A DNA stretch of 5,665 nt from Desulfobacterales bacterium. Its GTDB lineage: Bacteria > Desulfobacterota > Desulfobacteria > Desulfobacterales > C00003060. Both the position numbers and the translations under genes were made by a program. Below the pieces are notes generated by a model, which saw nothing but the letters and a program-made list of their open reading frames with translations, did no database searches and was not told the origin of the DNA. The stretch is taken from assembly GCA_030629475.1 (NCBI GenBank), contig DAOVOU010000161.1, forward strand, positions 1-5,665, written 5' to 3'. Position 1 is the first letter of the stretch, and every line of letters begins with the position of its first letter. Positions 1 through 5,054 of the stretch are shown one piece after another.

Positions 1-4
1 ACCT

Positions 5-41
5 AGGTTGAGCGGTTCAACGTTCACGGTTCCCGGTTGAA
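5..41. repeat. GGTTC-type heptamer tract
   Basis: GGTT or CGTT cores start at 6, 14, 21, 28 and 35, which gives spacings of 8, 7, 7 and 7. The units are imperfect. The same GGTTCA vocabulary returns at 4571-4607, 5506-5526 and 5628-5656, and on the opposite strand as GAACC at 356-438. The tract may begin outside the window. Confidence 0.6.
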
Positions 42-70
42 GAGCCCAAGTTAGTTCGCTTCGCTCACAA

Positions 71-171
71 TTGGAATACTGGAATATTGGAAAGGTGGAA
101 TGTTGGGTGTAAGAGGATTTTGGTCTTTTTTTCTTTTACATCATTCCAATATTCCATCATTCCATTATTCC
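71..171. repeat. Inverted pair of octamer tracts
   Basis: The left arm has GG at 73, 81, 89, 97 and 105, an exact 8-bp period on a TGGAATA-like unit. The right arm has CC at 146, 154, 162 and 170, also period 8, and is the complement of the same unit. Positions 73-91 pair with 145-163 at 17 of 19 bases. About 50 bases, including a T-rich run near 121-136, separate the arms. It could fold as a long hairpin in RNA or single-stranded DNA. A terminator role is possible, but the T-run sits in the loop, so I do not call one. Confidence 0.65.
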
Positions 172-200
172 TTGATCGAATTTGCAATAGGGTCTATAAA
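172..200 (+). promoter_or_regulatory. Candidate sigma-70-type promoter
   Basis: TTGATC (172-177) matches four of six positions of the -35 consensus, and TATAAA (195-200) matches five of six of the -10. The spacer is 17 bases. Transcription would start near 207 and run into the kinase. The surroundings are AT-rich, so a chance match is possible. Confidence 0.35.
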
Positions 201-209
201 TATCTACCA

Positions 210-233
210 TTTCAATAGGTTGTAGAATTTCCG
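210..233. repeat. Dispersed 24-bp motif, copy 1
   Basis: This stretch, with core GTTGTAGAA at 219-227, matches 5472-5495 at 22 of 24 positions. The core also occurs alone at 4556-4564. It is not part of the tandem tracts and has no clear internal symmetry. Its function is unknown. Confidence 0.55.
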
Positions 234-291
234 AGACGTCTAATTAGCTGTTAACAAAAAAGATAACGCGTCAATAAAGAAAGTTCACCGT

Positions 292-343
292 TCAGAAGTC
301 AGAGATCAGAAATCAGACCTCCGACCTCTGATCTCCGACCTCT
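292..343. repeat. TC-phased heptamer tract with inverted repeat
   Basis: The dinucleotide TC recurs at 292, 299, 306, 313, 320, 327, 334 and 341, an exact 7-bp period over eight units. Units shift from the NNTCAGA type to the CCTCCGA/CCTCTGA type without breaking phase. Inside it, GAGATCAGA (302-310) and its complement (327-335) form a perfect 9-bp inverted repeat. Confidence 0.75.
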
Positions 344-355
344 ATTCTTTTAACT

Positions 356-438
356 GAACCCTGAACCCTGAACCGTGAACCCTGAACCCTTGTAAAGTAG
401 ACTATAACCTTTGAACCTTGAACCCTGAACCTGGAACC
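356..438. repeat. GAACC heptamer tract in two blocks
   Basis: GAACC starts at 356, 363, 370, 377 and 384, then at 413, 420, 427 and 434, so each block has an exact 7-bp period. About 24 bases separate them. The tract ends 12 bases before the preferred kinase start and creates the upstream TTG at 418 that opens the reading frame. Confidence 0.8.
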
Positions 439-450
439 GATCACTTTAGG

Positions 451-1230
451 ATGGAATCTTCCAAGAGACAACAGGCACTCCTTGCTGCTGAACGTCTGAA
501 GGCTACCGGCAGGCTGGCCAGCGAGATCGCCCATGAACTGAACACCCCTCTTGGCGGTATCCTGATGTACAGCCATCTGCTCATAGAAGATTTGAGTGAA
601 GATGATCCGCGCCGGGAAAATATCGTCAAGATCAACAAGTTGGCCCATCGGTGTAAAATCATTGTCCAGGGGTTGCTCGATTTTGCACACCAGGAAATCC
701 CTCAGCCAGGGCCGATTCAGATCAACCGAATTCTGCACAATGTGATTGGATTTTTGGAAGACCATGTCCTTTTAAGAAATATTTCCATTGAAACTCACCT
801 TGATCCTGCCCTTCCCAGGGTTGCAGGGGATGAAAACAAGCTGGAACAAGTCTTTATCAACCTCATTATCAACGCGGTACAATCCATGAACGGAACCGGT
901 ACCCTGACGCTGCGCACCGAGTTTGCGGTTGACACAAGCCGGGTTCGGATCGAGTGTTCGGATACAGGCTGCGGGATTGACGACGAAAACCTTGGCAGGA
1001 TTTTCGAACCCTTTTTTACCACCAAGGAAAAAGAGAAGGGAACGGGTCTGGGCCTCTCCATTTGCCATGGTATCGTGGAACGACATGGTGGAACCATAAC
1101 CGTTGAGAGTTCAAAGGGGCACGGCTCCACATTCACAGTCTTCTTGCCCATGGCCGAAAAGGATATTAGTGATTGCGGATTGCGGATTGCGGATTGCGGA
1201 TTTGAAACCCCAAATGGGAAAAGCAAGTAA
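451..1230 (+). CDS. Sensorless histidine kinase (HisKA + HATPase_c)
   Basis: This is a cytoplasmic sensor-type histidine kinase core of 259 residues. It autophosphorylates a histidine and passes the phosphate to a response regulator, most likely the activator encoded 57 bases downstream. Visible in order: DHp helix with H-box AHELNTPLGG (phospho-His at residue 28), N-box NLIINAVQ (N137, N141), G1 box DTGCGI (171-176), F box FEPFF (185-189) and G2 box GTGLGL (197-202). There is no PAS, HAMP or membrane segment: the protein starts almost at the DHp domain. The frame also opens at TTG 418, but those 11 residues encode GAACC repeat, so I prefer ATG 451. No properly spaced Shine-Dalgarno is seen. 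The last 20 or so residues (DCGLRIADCGF and on) are translated GATTGCG repeat, not family sequence. The kinase call is sure; the exact start is not. Confidence 0.93.
   Translation: MESSKRQQALLAAERLKATGRLASEIAHELNTPLGGILMYSHLLIEDLSEDDPRRENIVKINKLAHRCKIIVQGLLDFAHQEIPQPGPIQINRILHNVIGFLEDHVLLRNISIETHLDPALPRVAGDENKLEQVFINLIINAVQSMNGTGTLTLRTEFAVDTSRVRIECSDTGCGIDDENLGRIFEPFFTTKEKEKGTGLGLSICHGIVERHGGTITVESSKGHGSTFTVFLPMAEKDISDCGLRIADCGFETPNGKSK
1171..1204. repeat. GATTGCG heptamers inside the kinase 3' end
   Basis: GATTGCG occurs four times in perfect tandem (1171, 1178, 1185, 1192) and is followed by a partial unit at 1199. It lies in frame within the kinase and encodes its odd Cys/Ile/Asp-rich tail after the normal end of the ATPase domain. 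Confidence 0.9.
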
Positions 1231-1243
1231 TGATGTGCAGCCC

Positions 1244-1278
1244 AAATCCAAAATCCAAAATGGAAAATCGAAAATCGA
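1244..1278. repeat. AAATCCA/AAATCGA heptamers between kinase and activator
   Basis: Five units in exact phase: AAATCCA twice, AAATGGA once, AAATCGA twice. The last base of the tract is the first base of the activator's ribosome binding site. It fills most of the 57-base gap. Confidence 0.9.
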
Positions 1279-1283
1279 AGGGG
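1278..1283 (+). promoter_or_regulatory. Ribosome binding site of the activator
   Basis: AAGGGG sits four bases before ATG 1288 and directly follows the heptamer tract. It fixes the start of the activator. It is the clearest Shine-Dalgarno on the plus strand here. Confidence 0.7.
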
Positions 1284-1287
1284 AATT

Positions 1288-2643
1288 ATGGAGGCGAGTT
1301 ACAACATTCTGGTGATTGACGATGACGCGTTCATGCGGGACGCCTGTCGCCAGACCCTCACTAAAGATGGTCACAGCGTTACCCTGGCGAATAGTGGTCG
1401 TGAAGGGCTCTCCCTGCTCGAAAAATGGTCATTTGACCTGATCCTCCTCGACCTGAAGATGCCTGGCGAAGACGGGCTATCTGTCCTGGCCAAGATCAAG
1501 GACCTTGACCCTGAGGCCATGGTGGTGATGATCACGGGATACGGCTCCGTTGAAACGGCTGTTAAGGCGATTAAGCTGGGGGCCTTTGACTTCATAGCCA
1601 AGCCCTTCACCCCGGAGGAACTACTCAAATTGGTCAACCGGGTAATGAGACACCGCCGCCTGGCCATCGAAAACCTATATCTCAAGCAAAGTCTTAGGCA
1701 GGAAACCCGGCGCACCGAAATCATCAGTAAGAGCCCTGCCATGGAAAAGGTCAAGGAGATGATCGCCATGGTTGCCCCCACAGATAGCACGGTTTTGATT
1801 CAGGGGGAAAGTGGTACAGGCAAAGGTCTTGTAGCCCGCAAGATCCACGAAATGAATCGCCGGCGGGAGCACCCTTTTATATCAGTGGATTGCGGTTCTT
1901 TAGTGAGTACCCTGTTTGAAAGTGAACTTTTTGGTCATGTCAAAGGGGCCTTCACGGGCGCAGATGCAACCCAATACGGAAAATTTGAGATGGCCCACGG
2001 GGGGACCCTATTCTTTGATGAGATATCCAACATAGGCCTGGAAATCCAGGCCAAGCTCCTCAAGGCGGTGGAAGAGAAGTGCATCTCTAAGGTAGGAGAT
2101 CACAAGGTAGTCAAAGTCGATGTCCGGCTTATATCGGCCACAAACCGCGACCTTCGAAAGGCCATCGCCGAGCGAGTCTTTCGTGAAGACCTGTTCTTTC
2201 GACTTAACGTGGTCTCTATACACCTACCACCTCTGCGGGAGCGTAAAGAGGATATCCCACGGCTGGTGAATCACTTCTTAAACAGGTTTAGCGCAAGACA
2301 GGGAAAAGCGATTGAGGGCCTTTCCCCAAATGCTATGAAGGCACTCACAGAATATGGTTGGCCCGGCAACGTCCGTGAACTGGAGAATACTTTGGAGCGG
2401 CTGGTGGTCTTTGCTCGGAACAAGACTATTACCACGCACGACCTAGGCTATTCCAATTCAGTGCTATCGAGTGTGCTGACAAGGGAACCGCTTCGCCTGG
2501 AGGAAATGGAACGTCTGCACATTATGAAGGTCCTTGAGCGCACGGAGGGGAATAAGACCCACGCTGCCCGATTGCTCGGTATTGACCGCAAGACACTCAG
2601 AATCAAGATGAAAAAATATCAAATCCCAGTGACCTCTGCATAG
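1288..2643 (+). CDS. NtrC-family sigma-54 activator (receiver-AAA+-Fis)
   Basis: This 451-residue response regulator uses ATP hydrolysis to open sigma-54 promoters. Receiver, about 5-120: acidic D11-D13, phosphoacceptor D55, T83, K105. AAA+ domain, about 145-375: Walker A GESGTGKG (173-180), the sigma-54 contact loop GAFTGA (220-225), Walker B GGTLFFDEI (238-246), sensor I SATNRDL (283-289), arginine fingers R299 and R305, sensor II WPGNVREL (358-365). Fis-type helix-turn-helix, about 408-447, ending GIDRKTLRIKMKKY. Length and order are typical of the AtoC/ZraR/NtrC group. One small oddity is Gly, where Glu is usual, right after the Walker A lysine. It follows the kinase and is probably co-transcribed and phosphorylated by it. 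The target genes cannot be named; a candidate binding palindrome lies at 4743-4759. Confidence 0.97.
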   Translation: MEASYNILVIDDDAFMRDACRQTLTKDGHSVTLANSGREGLSLLEKWSFDLILLDLKMPGEDGLSVLAKIKDLDPEAMVVMITGYGSVETAVKAIKLGAFDFIAKPFTPEELLKLVNRVMRHRRLAIENLYLKQSLRQETRRTEIISKSPAMEKVKEMIAMVAPTDSTVLIQGESGTGKGLVARKIHEMNRRREHPFISVDCGSLVSTLFESELFGHVKGAFTGADATQYGKFEMAHGGTLFFDEISNIGLEIQAKLLKAVEEKCISKVGDHKVVKVDVRLISATNRDLRKAIAERVFREDLFFRLNVVSIHLPPLRERKEDIPRLVNHFLNRFSARQGKAIEGLSPNAMKALTEYGWPGNVRELENTLERLVVFARNKTITTHDLGYSNSVLSSVLTREPLRLEEMERLHIMKVLERTEGNKTHAARLLGIDRKTLRIKMKKYQIPVTSA

Positions 2644-2648
2644 CGAAT

Positions 2649-2760
2649 GTCATTAGTCATTAGTCATTAGTCATTGGTTATTTGTCACTGGATACTGGAT
2701 ACTGGATACTGGATACTGGTTGCTGGTTAATTGACGATTGACGATTGATGATTGACGAAA
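2649..2760. repeat. Mosaic tract of 16 heptamers in one register
   Basis: Exactly 112 bases divide into 16 units of 7, and each unit begins with G. The sequence changes along the tract: GTCATTA (three), GTCATTG, GTTATTT, GTCACTG, GATACTG (four), GTTGCTG, GTTAATT, GACGATT (two), GATGATT, GACGAAA. The 7-bp phase never slips. It fills most of the gap between the convergent activator and phosphoesterase genes. I see no hairpin-plus-T-run terminator in it. Confidence 0.93.
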
Positions 2761-2783
2761 TCGTAGGAAGTGTTTCTGTTTTT

Positions 2784-2820
2784 CTTCATTCCGAAATCCG
2801 CATTCCGAAATCCGAAATCC
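2784..2820. repeat. CCGAAAT heptamer tract abutting the phosphoesterase stop
   Basis: Units CCGAAAT (2791), CCGCATT (2798), CCGAAAT (2805) and CCGAAAT (2812) are in exact 7-bp phase, preceded by a degenerate unit at 2784. The final CC touches the stop codon of the minus-strand gene at 2821-2823. Confidence 0.85.
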
Positions 2821-4005
2821 CTAGGCCCTCGTCAGGGTGACCTCAACGATCTCGGGTTTGCAAAAGAGCCTGATAGGGGCGACAATAGTACCGATACCCC
2901 TGCTTACATACATTCGCGCCTCGGGGTCCTTTTCCGATTCATAAAGACCATGGGTATAGGTCATAAAGAGACCTGCAAGTGAAAGTCCCCGCTTCCCTAC
3001 CATCGGGACAATGACCTGCCCGCCGTGGGTGTGACCCGCCAGGGTCAGTTGAACATTCCAATCCTTGCATGCCTTGAATATACCGGGCCTGTGAGAAAGG
3101 AGCAGGTTAAATTGTTGAGAGGCAACAAGCCCCGAGATCTCTGCCAAATCCTGAAACTGCGCATCCGTGGCCCATCCCGAAACCGGGTCGTCTATCCCTA
3201 TGATATTTAACACGCCTTCCAGTCCCTTTGCAGTGCTCTGGCCATTGCTCAGCATGGAGATGGACGTCTTTGAAAATGCCTCTCTGACACAGCGGATGCC
3301 AGTGTAGTAATCGTGATTTCCGTATACACCAAATACCCCTGCATTTGCCTTGAGATCGTCAAGGAGTCTAACGCAACCATCCACATAGGCTGGACTATTG
3401 TTTATGTAATCGCCGGTGAGCACGATCAAATCCGGCCTGAGGGCATTTGCCATGGAGACTGTCCTGGCAATCGATTCAAAGGACATGAAGGGGCCGGCGT
3501 GAATATCTGTGACTTGTGCAATCCTGAATCCACAAAGGTCCGGATGAAGTCCGCTGTATGGCAGCACCACCCTGGATATTTCAGTGGCACCGTTTTCATG
3601 ATAGGTGCCATAGGCGAGTGGCCCAAAGGAAGTCCCGACCAGTGTTCTCGCAGCATTTGCTACAAAATCTCGCTTAGACCTGTCAAACCGGGGCCACAGT
3701 TTAGGCAACGTTGACCTTACAAGCAACACGGCTGAAAAGAGCGTTCCCGAAAAGGCCGATGCGACCATGAAAATGGCATAGGGAAATACGATAAACTCCC
3801 GATGCCACCATGGAAGTTGATCCAAGATGCGGTCTGATCTCATGTACAAGAGGGGAACGGTGTTTATGCTGAGGGTTAAAAGAGATGAGATGATCATCCT
3901 TGCCATGTCTGAAAGCCTCTGGGGAAGCATGAAACGGATGAGTATGTACTGAAGGCCAACGACAACGAGAAATAAAGATAGAACAATGGCAAAAAAGAGG
4001 GTCAT
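2821..4005 (-). CDS. Membrane-anchored YkuE/YaeI-like metallophosphoesterase
   Basis: A 394-residue calcineurin-like phosphoesterase that should hydrolyse a phosphoester or pyrophosphate bond with a two-metal centre. Substrate unknown; relatives act on lipid-linked or cell-envelope compounds. Residues 3-23, 37-56 and 71-96 are hydrophobic and look like three membrane segments. A weakly hydrophobic linker follows (about 111-135), with KR where Tat-dependent relatives carry RR. Metal ligands are complete: D167 and H169 (TDIHAGP), D199 (LTGDYI), GNHD 229-232, H305 (LSHRPG) and GHTH 324-327. The C-terminal SRGIGT...PIRLF...PEI signature is typical of the family. ATG 4005 is the only in-frame start before the first membrane segment, but no Shine-Dalgarno precedes it and heptamers begin 14 bases upstream. 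The catalytic side is probably extracytoplasmic, which is inference. Confidence 0.92.
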   Translation of the reverse strand: MTLFFAIVLSLFLVVVGLQYILIRFMLPQRLSDMARMIISSLLTLSINTVPLLYMRSDRILDQLPWWHREFIVFPYAIFMVASAFSGTLFSAVLLVRSTLPKLWPRFDRSKRDFVANAARTLVGTSFGPLAYGTYHENGATEISRVVLPYSGLHPDLCGFRIAQVTDIHAGPFMSFESIARTVSMANALRPDLIVLTGDYINNSPAYVDGCVRLLDDLKANAGVFGVYGNHDYYTGIRCVREAFSKTSISMLSNGQSTAKGLEGVLNIIGIDDPVSGWATDAQFQDLAEISGLVASQQFNLLLSHRPGIFKACKDWNVQLTLAGHTHGGQVIVPMVGKRGLSLAGLFMTYTHGLYESEKDPEARMYVSRGIGTIVAPIRLFCKPEIVEVTLTRA

Positions 4006-4019
4006 GGAGGCTAATAAAA

Positions 4020-4047
4020 GATTTTGGATTTTGGATTGCGGATTGGG
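4020..4047. repeat. GATTTTG/GATTGCG heptamers upstream of the phosphoesterase
   Basis: Four units in exact phase: GATTTTG (4020), GATTTTG (4027), GATTGCG (4034), GATTGGG (4041). Degenerate 7-bp phasing may continue to about 4068. GATTGCG is the same unit as in the kinase tail at 1171. The tract starts 14 bases upstream of the phosphoesterase start codon. Confidence 0.85.
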
Positions 4048-4111
4048 GAATTAAAATCCGAAATACGAAACAATACCAAATTACCAAGATATAAAATTCA
4101 AAACAAATTGG

Positions 4112-4126
4112 TCCGCCGCAGGCGGA
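4112..4126 (-). terminator. Possible terminator hairpin after the 87-residue gene
   Basis: TCCGCC (4112-4117) and GGCGGA (4121-4126) form a perfect 6-bp GC-rich stem with a 3-base loop. Read on the minus strand it lies about 137 bases after the stop of the 4264-4527 gene. A moderately T-rich stretch follows rather than a clean T-run, so a terminator is possible but weak. It could equally be a dispersed small palindrome. Confidence 0.3.
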
Positions 4127-4162
4127 TTTGAAACATTATGAAATTTGAACATTCGGATTTGT

Positions 4163-4187
4163 TTCGAATTTCGATATTCGAATTTCG
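4163..4187. repeat. TTCG-phased heptamer stretch
   Basis: TTCG recurs at 4163, 4170, 4177 and 4184, an exact 7-bp period. Because TTCGAA-like words are self-complementary, the stretch also contains short inverted repeats such as TCGAAT with ATTCGA. Confidence 0.65.
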
Positions 4188-4263
4188 GATTTATTTGAAC
4201 AATAGCCCAAACCGATACTACATGGGATTTGTAATTACGCCAGTTATGACCATGCACAGCATA

Positions 4264-4527
4264 TTACCTGTACTTTATGCTCAAATGGCTGACCGCCTTG
4301 CCCAGGGCCCTCCTCAGTTCATTGCCCTTGCTCTCTTCGGCAAGATACTCCCTAATGAGGTCTTTCTTTATATTTGCACTCCCGGTCCTTCCATCCTTGA
4401 GGAGGGTCACACGGTAGGCGTCCTTTTTCTTGGTTTCGTTGACAGCTACGAGCTGAACACGCTTGTCTAGTTTGTGTACCTCTTTCCGCAGTGTCTCTTC
4501 CGCTACATTAGTAGTCAGTCTCGGCAT
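4264..4527 (-). CDS. Hypothetical basic 87-residue protein
   Basis: I do not recognise this protein. It is strongly charged, rich in Lys, Arg and Glu, and has no membrane segment, signal peptide or cysteine. The first 25 residues (TTNVAEETLRKEVHKLDKRV) look helical. A likely beta stretch follows (VQLVAVNE, then AYRVTLLKDG), then a helical half (IKKDLIREYLAEESK...ELRRALGKAVSHL). Such a small basic alpha/beta protein might bind nucleic acid, but no motif shows it. AAAGGG (4536-4541) stands eight bases before the ATG as a plausible, slightly distant Shine-Dalgarno. Composition and the absence of repeat-coded residues argue for a real gene. It lies upstream of the phosphoesterase on the same strand, 258 bases apart, so co-transcription is uncertain. 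Confidence 0.72.
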   Translation of the reverse strand: MPRLTTNVAEETLRKEVHKLDKRVQLVAVNETKKKDAYRVTLLKDGRTGSANIKKDLIREYLAEESKGNELRRALGKAVSHLSIKYR

Positions 4528-4569
4528 CTTTCAAGCCCTTTCTTCTTACTTCTATGTTGTAGAACGTAT

Positions 4570-4625
4570 CCGTTCACGGGTTCAGAGGTTCAAAGGTTCA
4601 GGGTTCACCGTGAACCCGTGAACGG
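4570..4625. repeat. 15-bp perfect inverted repeat of GGTTCA units
   Basis: CCGTTCACGGGTTCA (4570-4584) is the exact complement of 4611-4625. The 26-base loop continues the same vocabulary: GTTC at 4572, 4580, 4588, 4596 and 4603 (spacings 8, 8, 8, 7). It would fold into a strong hairpin. It lies about 43 bases upstream of the 87-residue gene, has no T-run, and so is not an obvious terminator. Confidence 0.8.
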
Positions 4626-4695
4626 TTACAAAACATCGTACTCGACAAACAAAAGGCATGTCAAGGGACAGAAGGCAGGTTTTGAATTGAAAGCT

Positions 4696-4715
4696 CTACC
4701 AGGGAGACCCTGTAG
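4696..4715 (+). other. Bulged hairpin
   Basis: CAGGG (4700-4704) and CCCTG (4708-4712) pair around the loop AGA. CTA (4696-4698) extends the stem with TAG (4713-4715) past a bulged C. No T-run follows. It may be part of a structured RNA or chance. Confidence 0.3.
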
Positions 4716-4742
4716 CTGTGGCGGGGTAATTTGAACCGGCAC

Positions 4743-4759
4743 TGGGGCAAAATGCCCCA
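4743..4759. promoter_or_regulatory. Perfect 17-bp palindrome, candidate activator site
   Basis: TGGGGCAAAATGCCCCA has two exact 7-bp half-sites around AAA. Dyads of this size are typical upstream sites of Fis-domain sigma-54 activators. Its centre (4751) lies about 140 bases before the start predicted from the -24/-12 element at 4867-4881, a normal enhancer distance. Assignment to the activator at 1288-2643 is inference. Confidence 0.5.
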
Positions 4760-4866
4760 CCAGGTACATGGCATGCATAAACCGCGATAAAACCTGGATT
4801 TTAAAATTAGCCATAATATCCTCAAGTTACAACGTCCTTTGCCATAAGGATTCTTTTGGCCGCAGT

Positions 4867-4881
4867 TGGCACGGAATTGGT
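4867..4881 (+). promoter_or_regulatory. Candidate sigma-54 (-24/-12) promoter
   Basis: TGGCACGGAATTGGT keeps the full TGGCACG of the -24 element and a G at the correct distance for -12. The -12 GC reads GT and the preceding TT is only partly kept. Predicted start is near 4892, giving a leader of about 160 bases for the receiver gene at 5055. It may be a weak sigma-54 promoter or a chance match. Confidence 0.42.
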
Positions 4882-4900
4882 ATAGCAATAGGAGAGTGCC

Positions 4901-4935
4901 TAAAGTGAGCTAAAGTGCCTAAAGTGCCTAAAGTT
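4901..4935. repeat. TAAAGTGCC 9-bp tandem repeat
   Basis: TAAAGTG starts at 4901, 4911, 4920 and 4929 (spacings 10, 9, 9), and a last partial unit has GTT in place of GTG. This is one of the few tracts here that is not 7-bp periodic. It lies in the expected leader of the lone receiver gene. Confidence 0.75.
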
Positions 4936-5020
4936 ATGGATTTCTGAAAGTGAAGCCAGTAAAACAAGCCACCATTTCTGCTGGTGGTCGTGACTTGACT
5001 TACGTTGCAATGTTGCGCAA

Positions 5021-5054
5021 CCGCAATCCGCAATCCGAATTCCAAAATCCTAAT
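5021..5054. repeat. CCGCAAT heptamers abutting a start codon
   Basis: Units CCGCAAT (5021), CCGCAAT (5028), CCGAATT (5035), CCAAAAT (5042) and CCTAAT (5049) are in exact 7-bp phase. The next base is the A of the receiver start ATG at 5055. There is no room for a normal ribosome binding site. Confidence 0.85.

Larger units (their letters stand above)
1..450. other. Gene-free leader region upstream of the kinase
   Basis: I see no credible gene here on either strand. The open frames that cross it are made of repeat sequence or are antisense to the kinase. It holds, in order: GGTTC-type heptamers (about 5-41), an inverted pair of 8-bp-periodic tracts (71-171), an AT-rich stretch with a sigma-70-like promoter candidate (172-200), a 24-bp motif that recurs near the end of the window (210-233), a TC-phased heptamer tract (292-343) and a GAACC heptamer tract (356-438). 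If the promoter is real, the kinase transcript has a leader of about 240 bases that contains the last two tracts. Confidence 0.7.
4006..4263. other. Gap between the two minus-strand genes
   Basis: About 258 AT-rich bases with no credible gene. It contains GATTTTG/GATTGCG heptamers (4020-4047), a GC-rich perfect hairpin (4112-4126) and a TTCG-phased heptamer stretch (4163-4187). The gap is wide enough for a separate phosphoesterase promoter, but I find no convincing -35/-10 pair on the minus strand. Confidence 0.6.
4626..5054. other. Gene-poor region ahead of the lone receiver gene
   Basis: No gene is convincing here. Read on the plus strand it has a bulged hairpin (4696-4715), a perfect 17-bp palindrome (4743-4759), an adjacent inverted repeat CCAGGT/ACCTGG (4760-4765 with 4792-4797), GCATGC at 4771, a sigma-54-like element (4867-4881), 9-bp repeats (4901-4935), the palindrome GTTGCGCAAC (5012-5021) and CCGCAAT heptamers running into the start codon at 5055. 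On the minus strand a 62-codon frame (4626-4814) has a GAGG five bases before its ATG, but its product looks like no known family. The layout suggests a regulatory region. Confidence 0.55.

Noticed and set aside
131..171. Rho-independent terminator near 121-171
   Set aside because: The T-run lies in the loop of the inverted octamers rather than after a stem, and no gene end is visible upstream in the window.
418..450. TTG 418 as the kinase start
   Set aside because: The codon and the next residues come from the GAACC tract, no ribosome binding site precedes it, and the domain begins well after ATG 451.
313..765. Minus-strand frame of 150 codons opposite the kinase start
   Set aside because: Its C-terminal part is translated GAACC and TC heptamers (FRVQGS-type residues), and the rest is antisense to clear kinase motifs.
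2649..2760. Possible CRISPR array
   Set aside because: Units are only 7 bases, directly adjacent, with no spacers and no cas genes.
3313..3714. Plus-strand frame of 133 codons
   Set aside because: It lies wholly opposite the phosphoesterase, whose catalytic motifs prove the minus strand is coding. No family resemblance.
4138..4470. Plus-strand frame of 110 codons
   Set aside because: It begins in TTCG-phased repeat and overlaps the better-supported 87-residue minus-strand gene. The product has no recognisable domain.
4718..4745. tRNA-like T-arm on the minus strand (GGTTCAAAT)
   Set aside because: The flanking bases do not form a T-stem, and there is no anticodon arm or acceptor stem around it.
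4950..5054. GTG 4950 as the receiver start
   Set aside because: The extra residues include translated heptamers and add nothing to the receiver fold. ATG 5055 gives the usual single-domain length.
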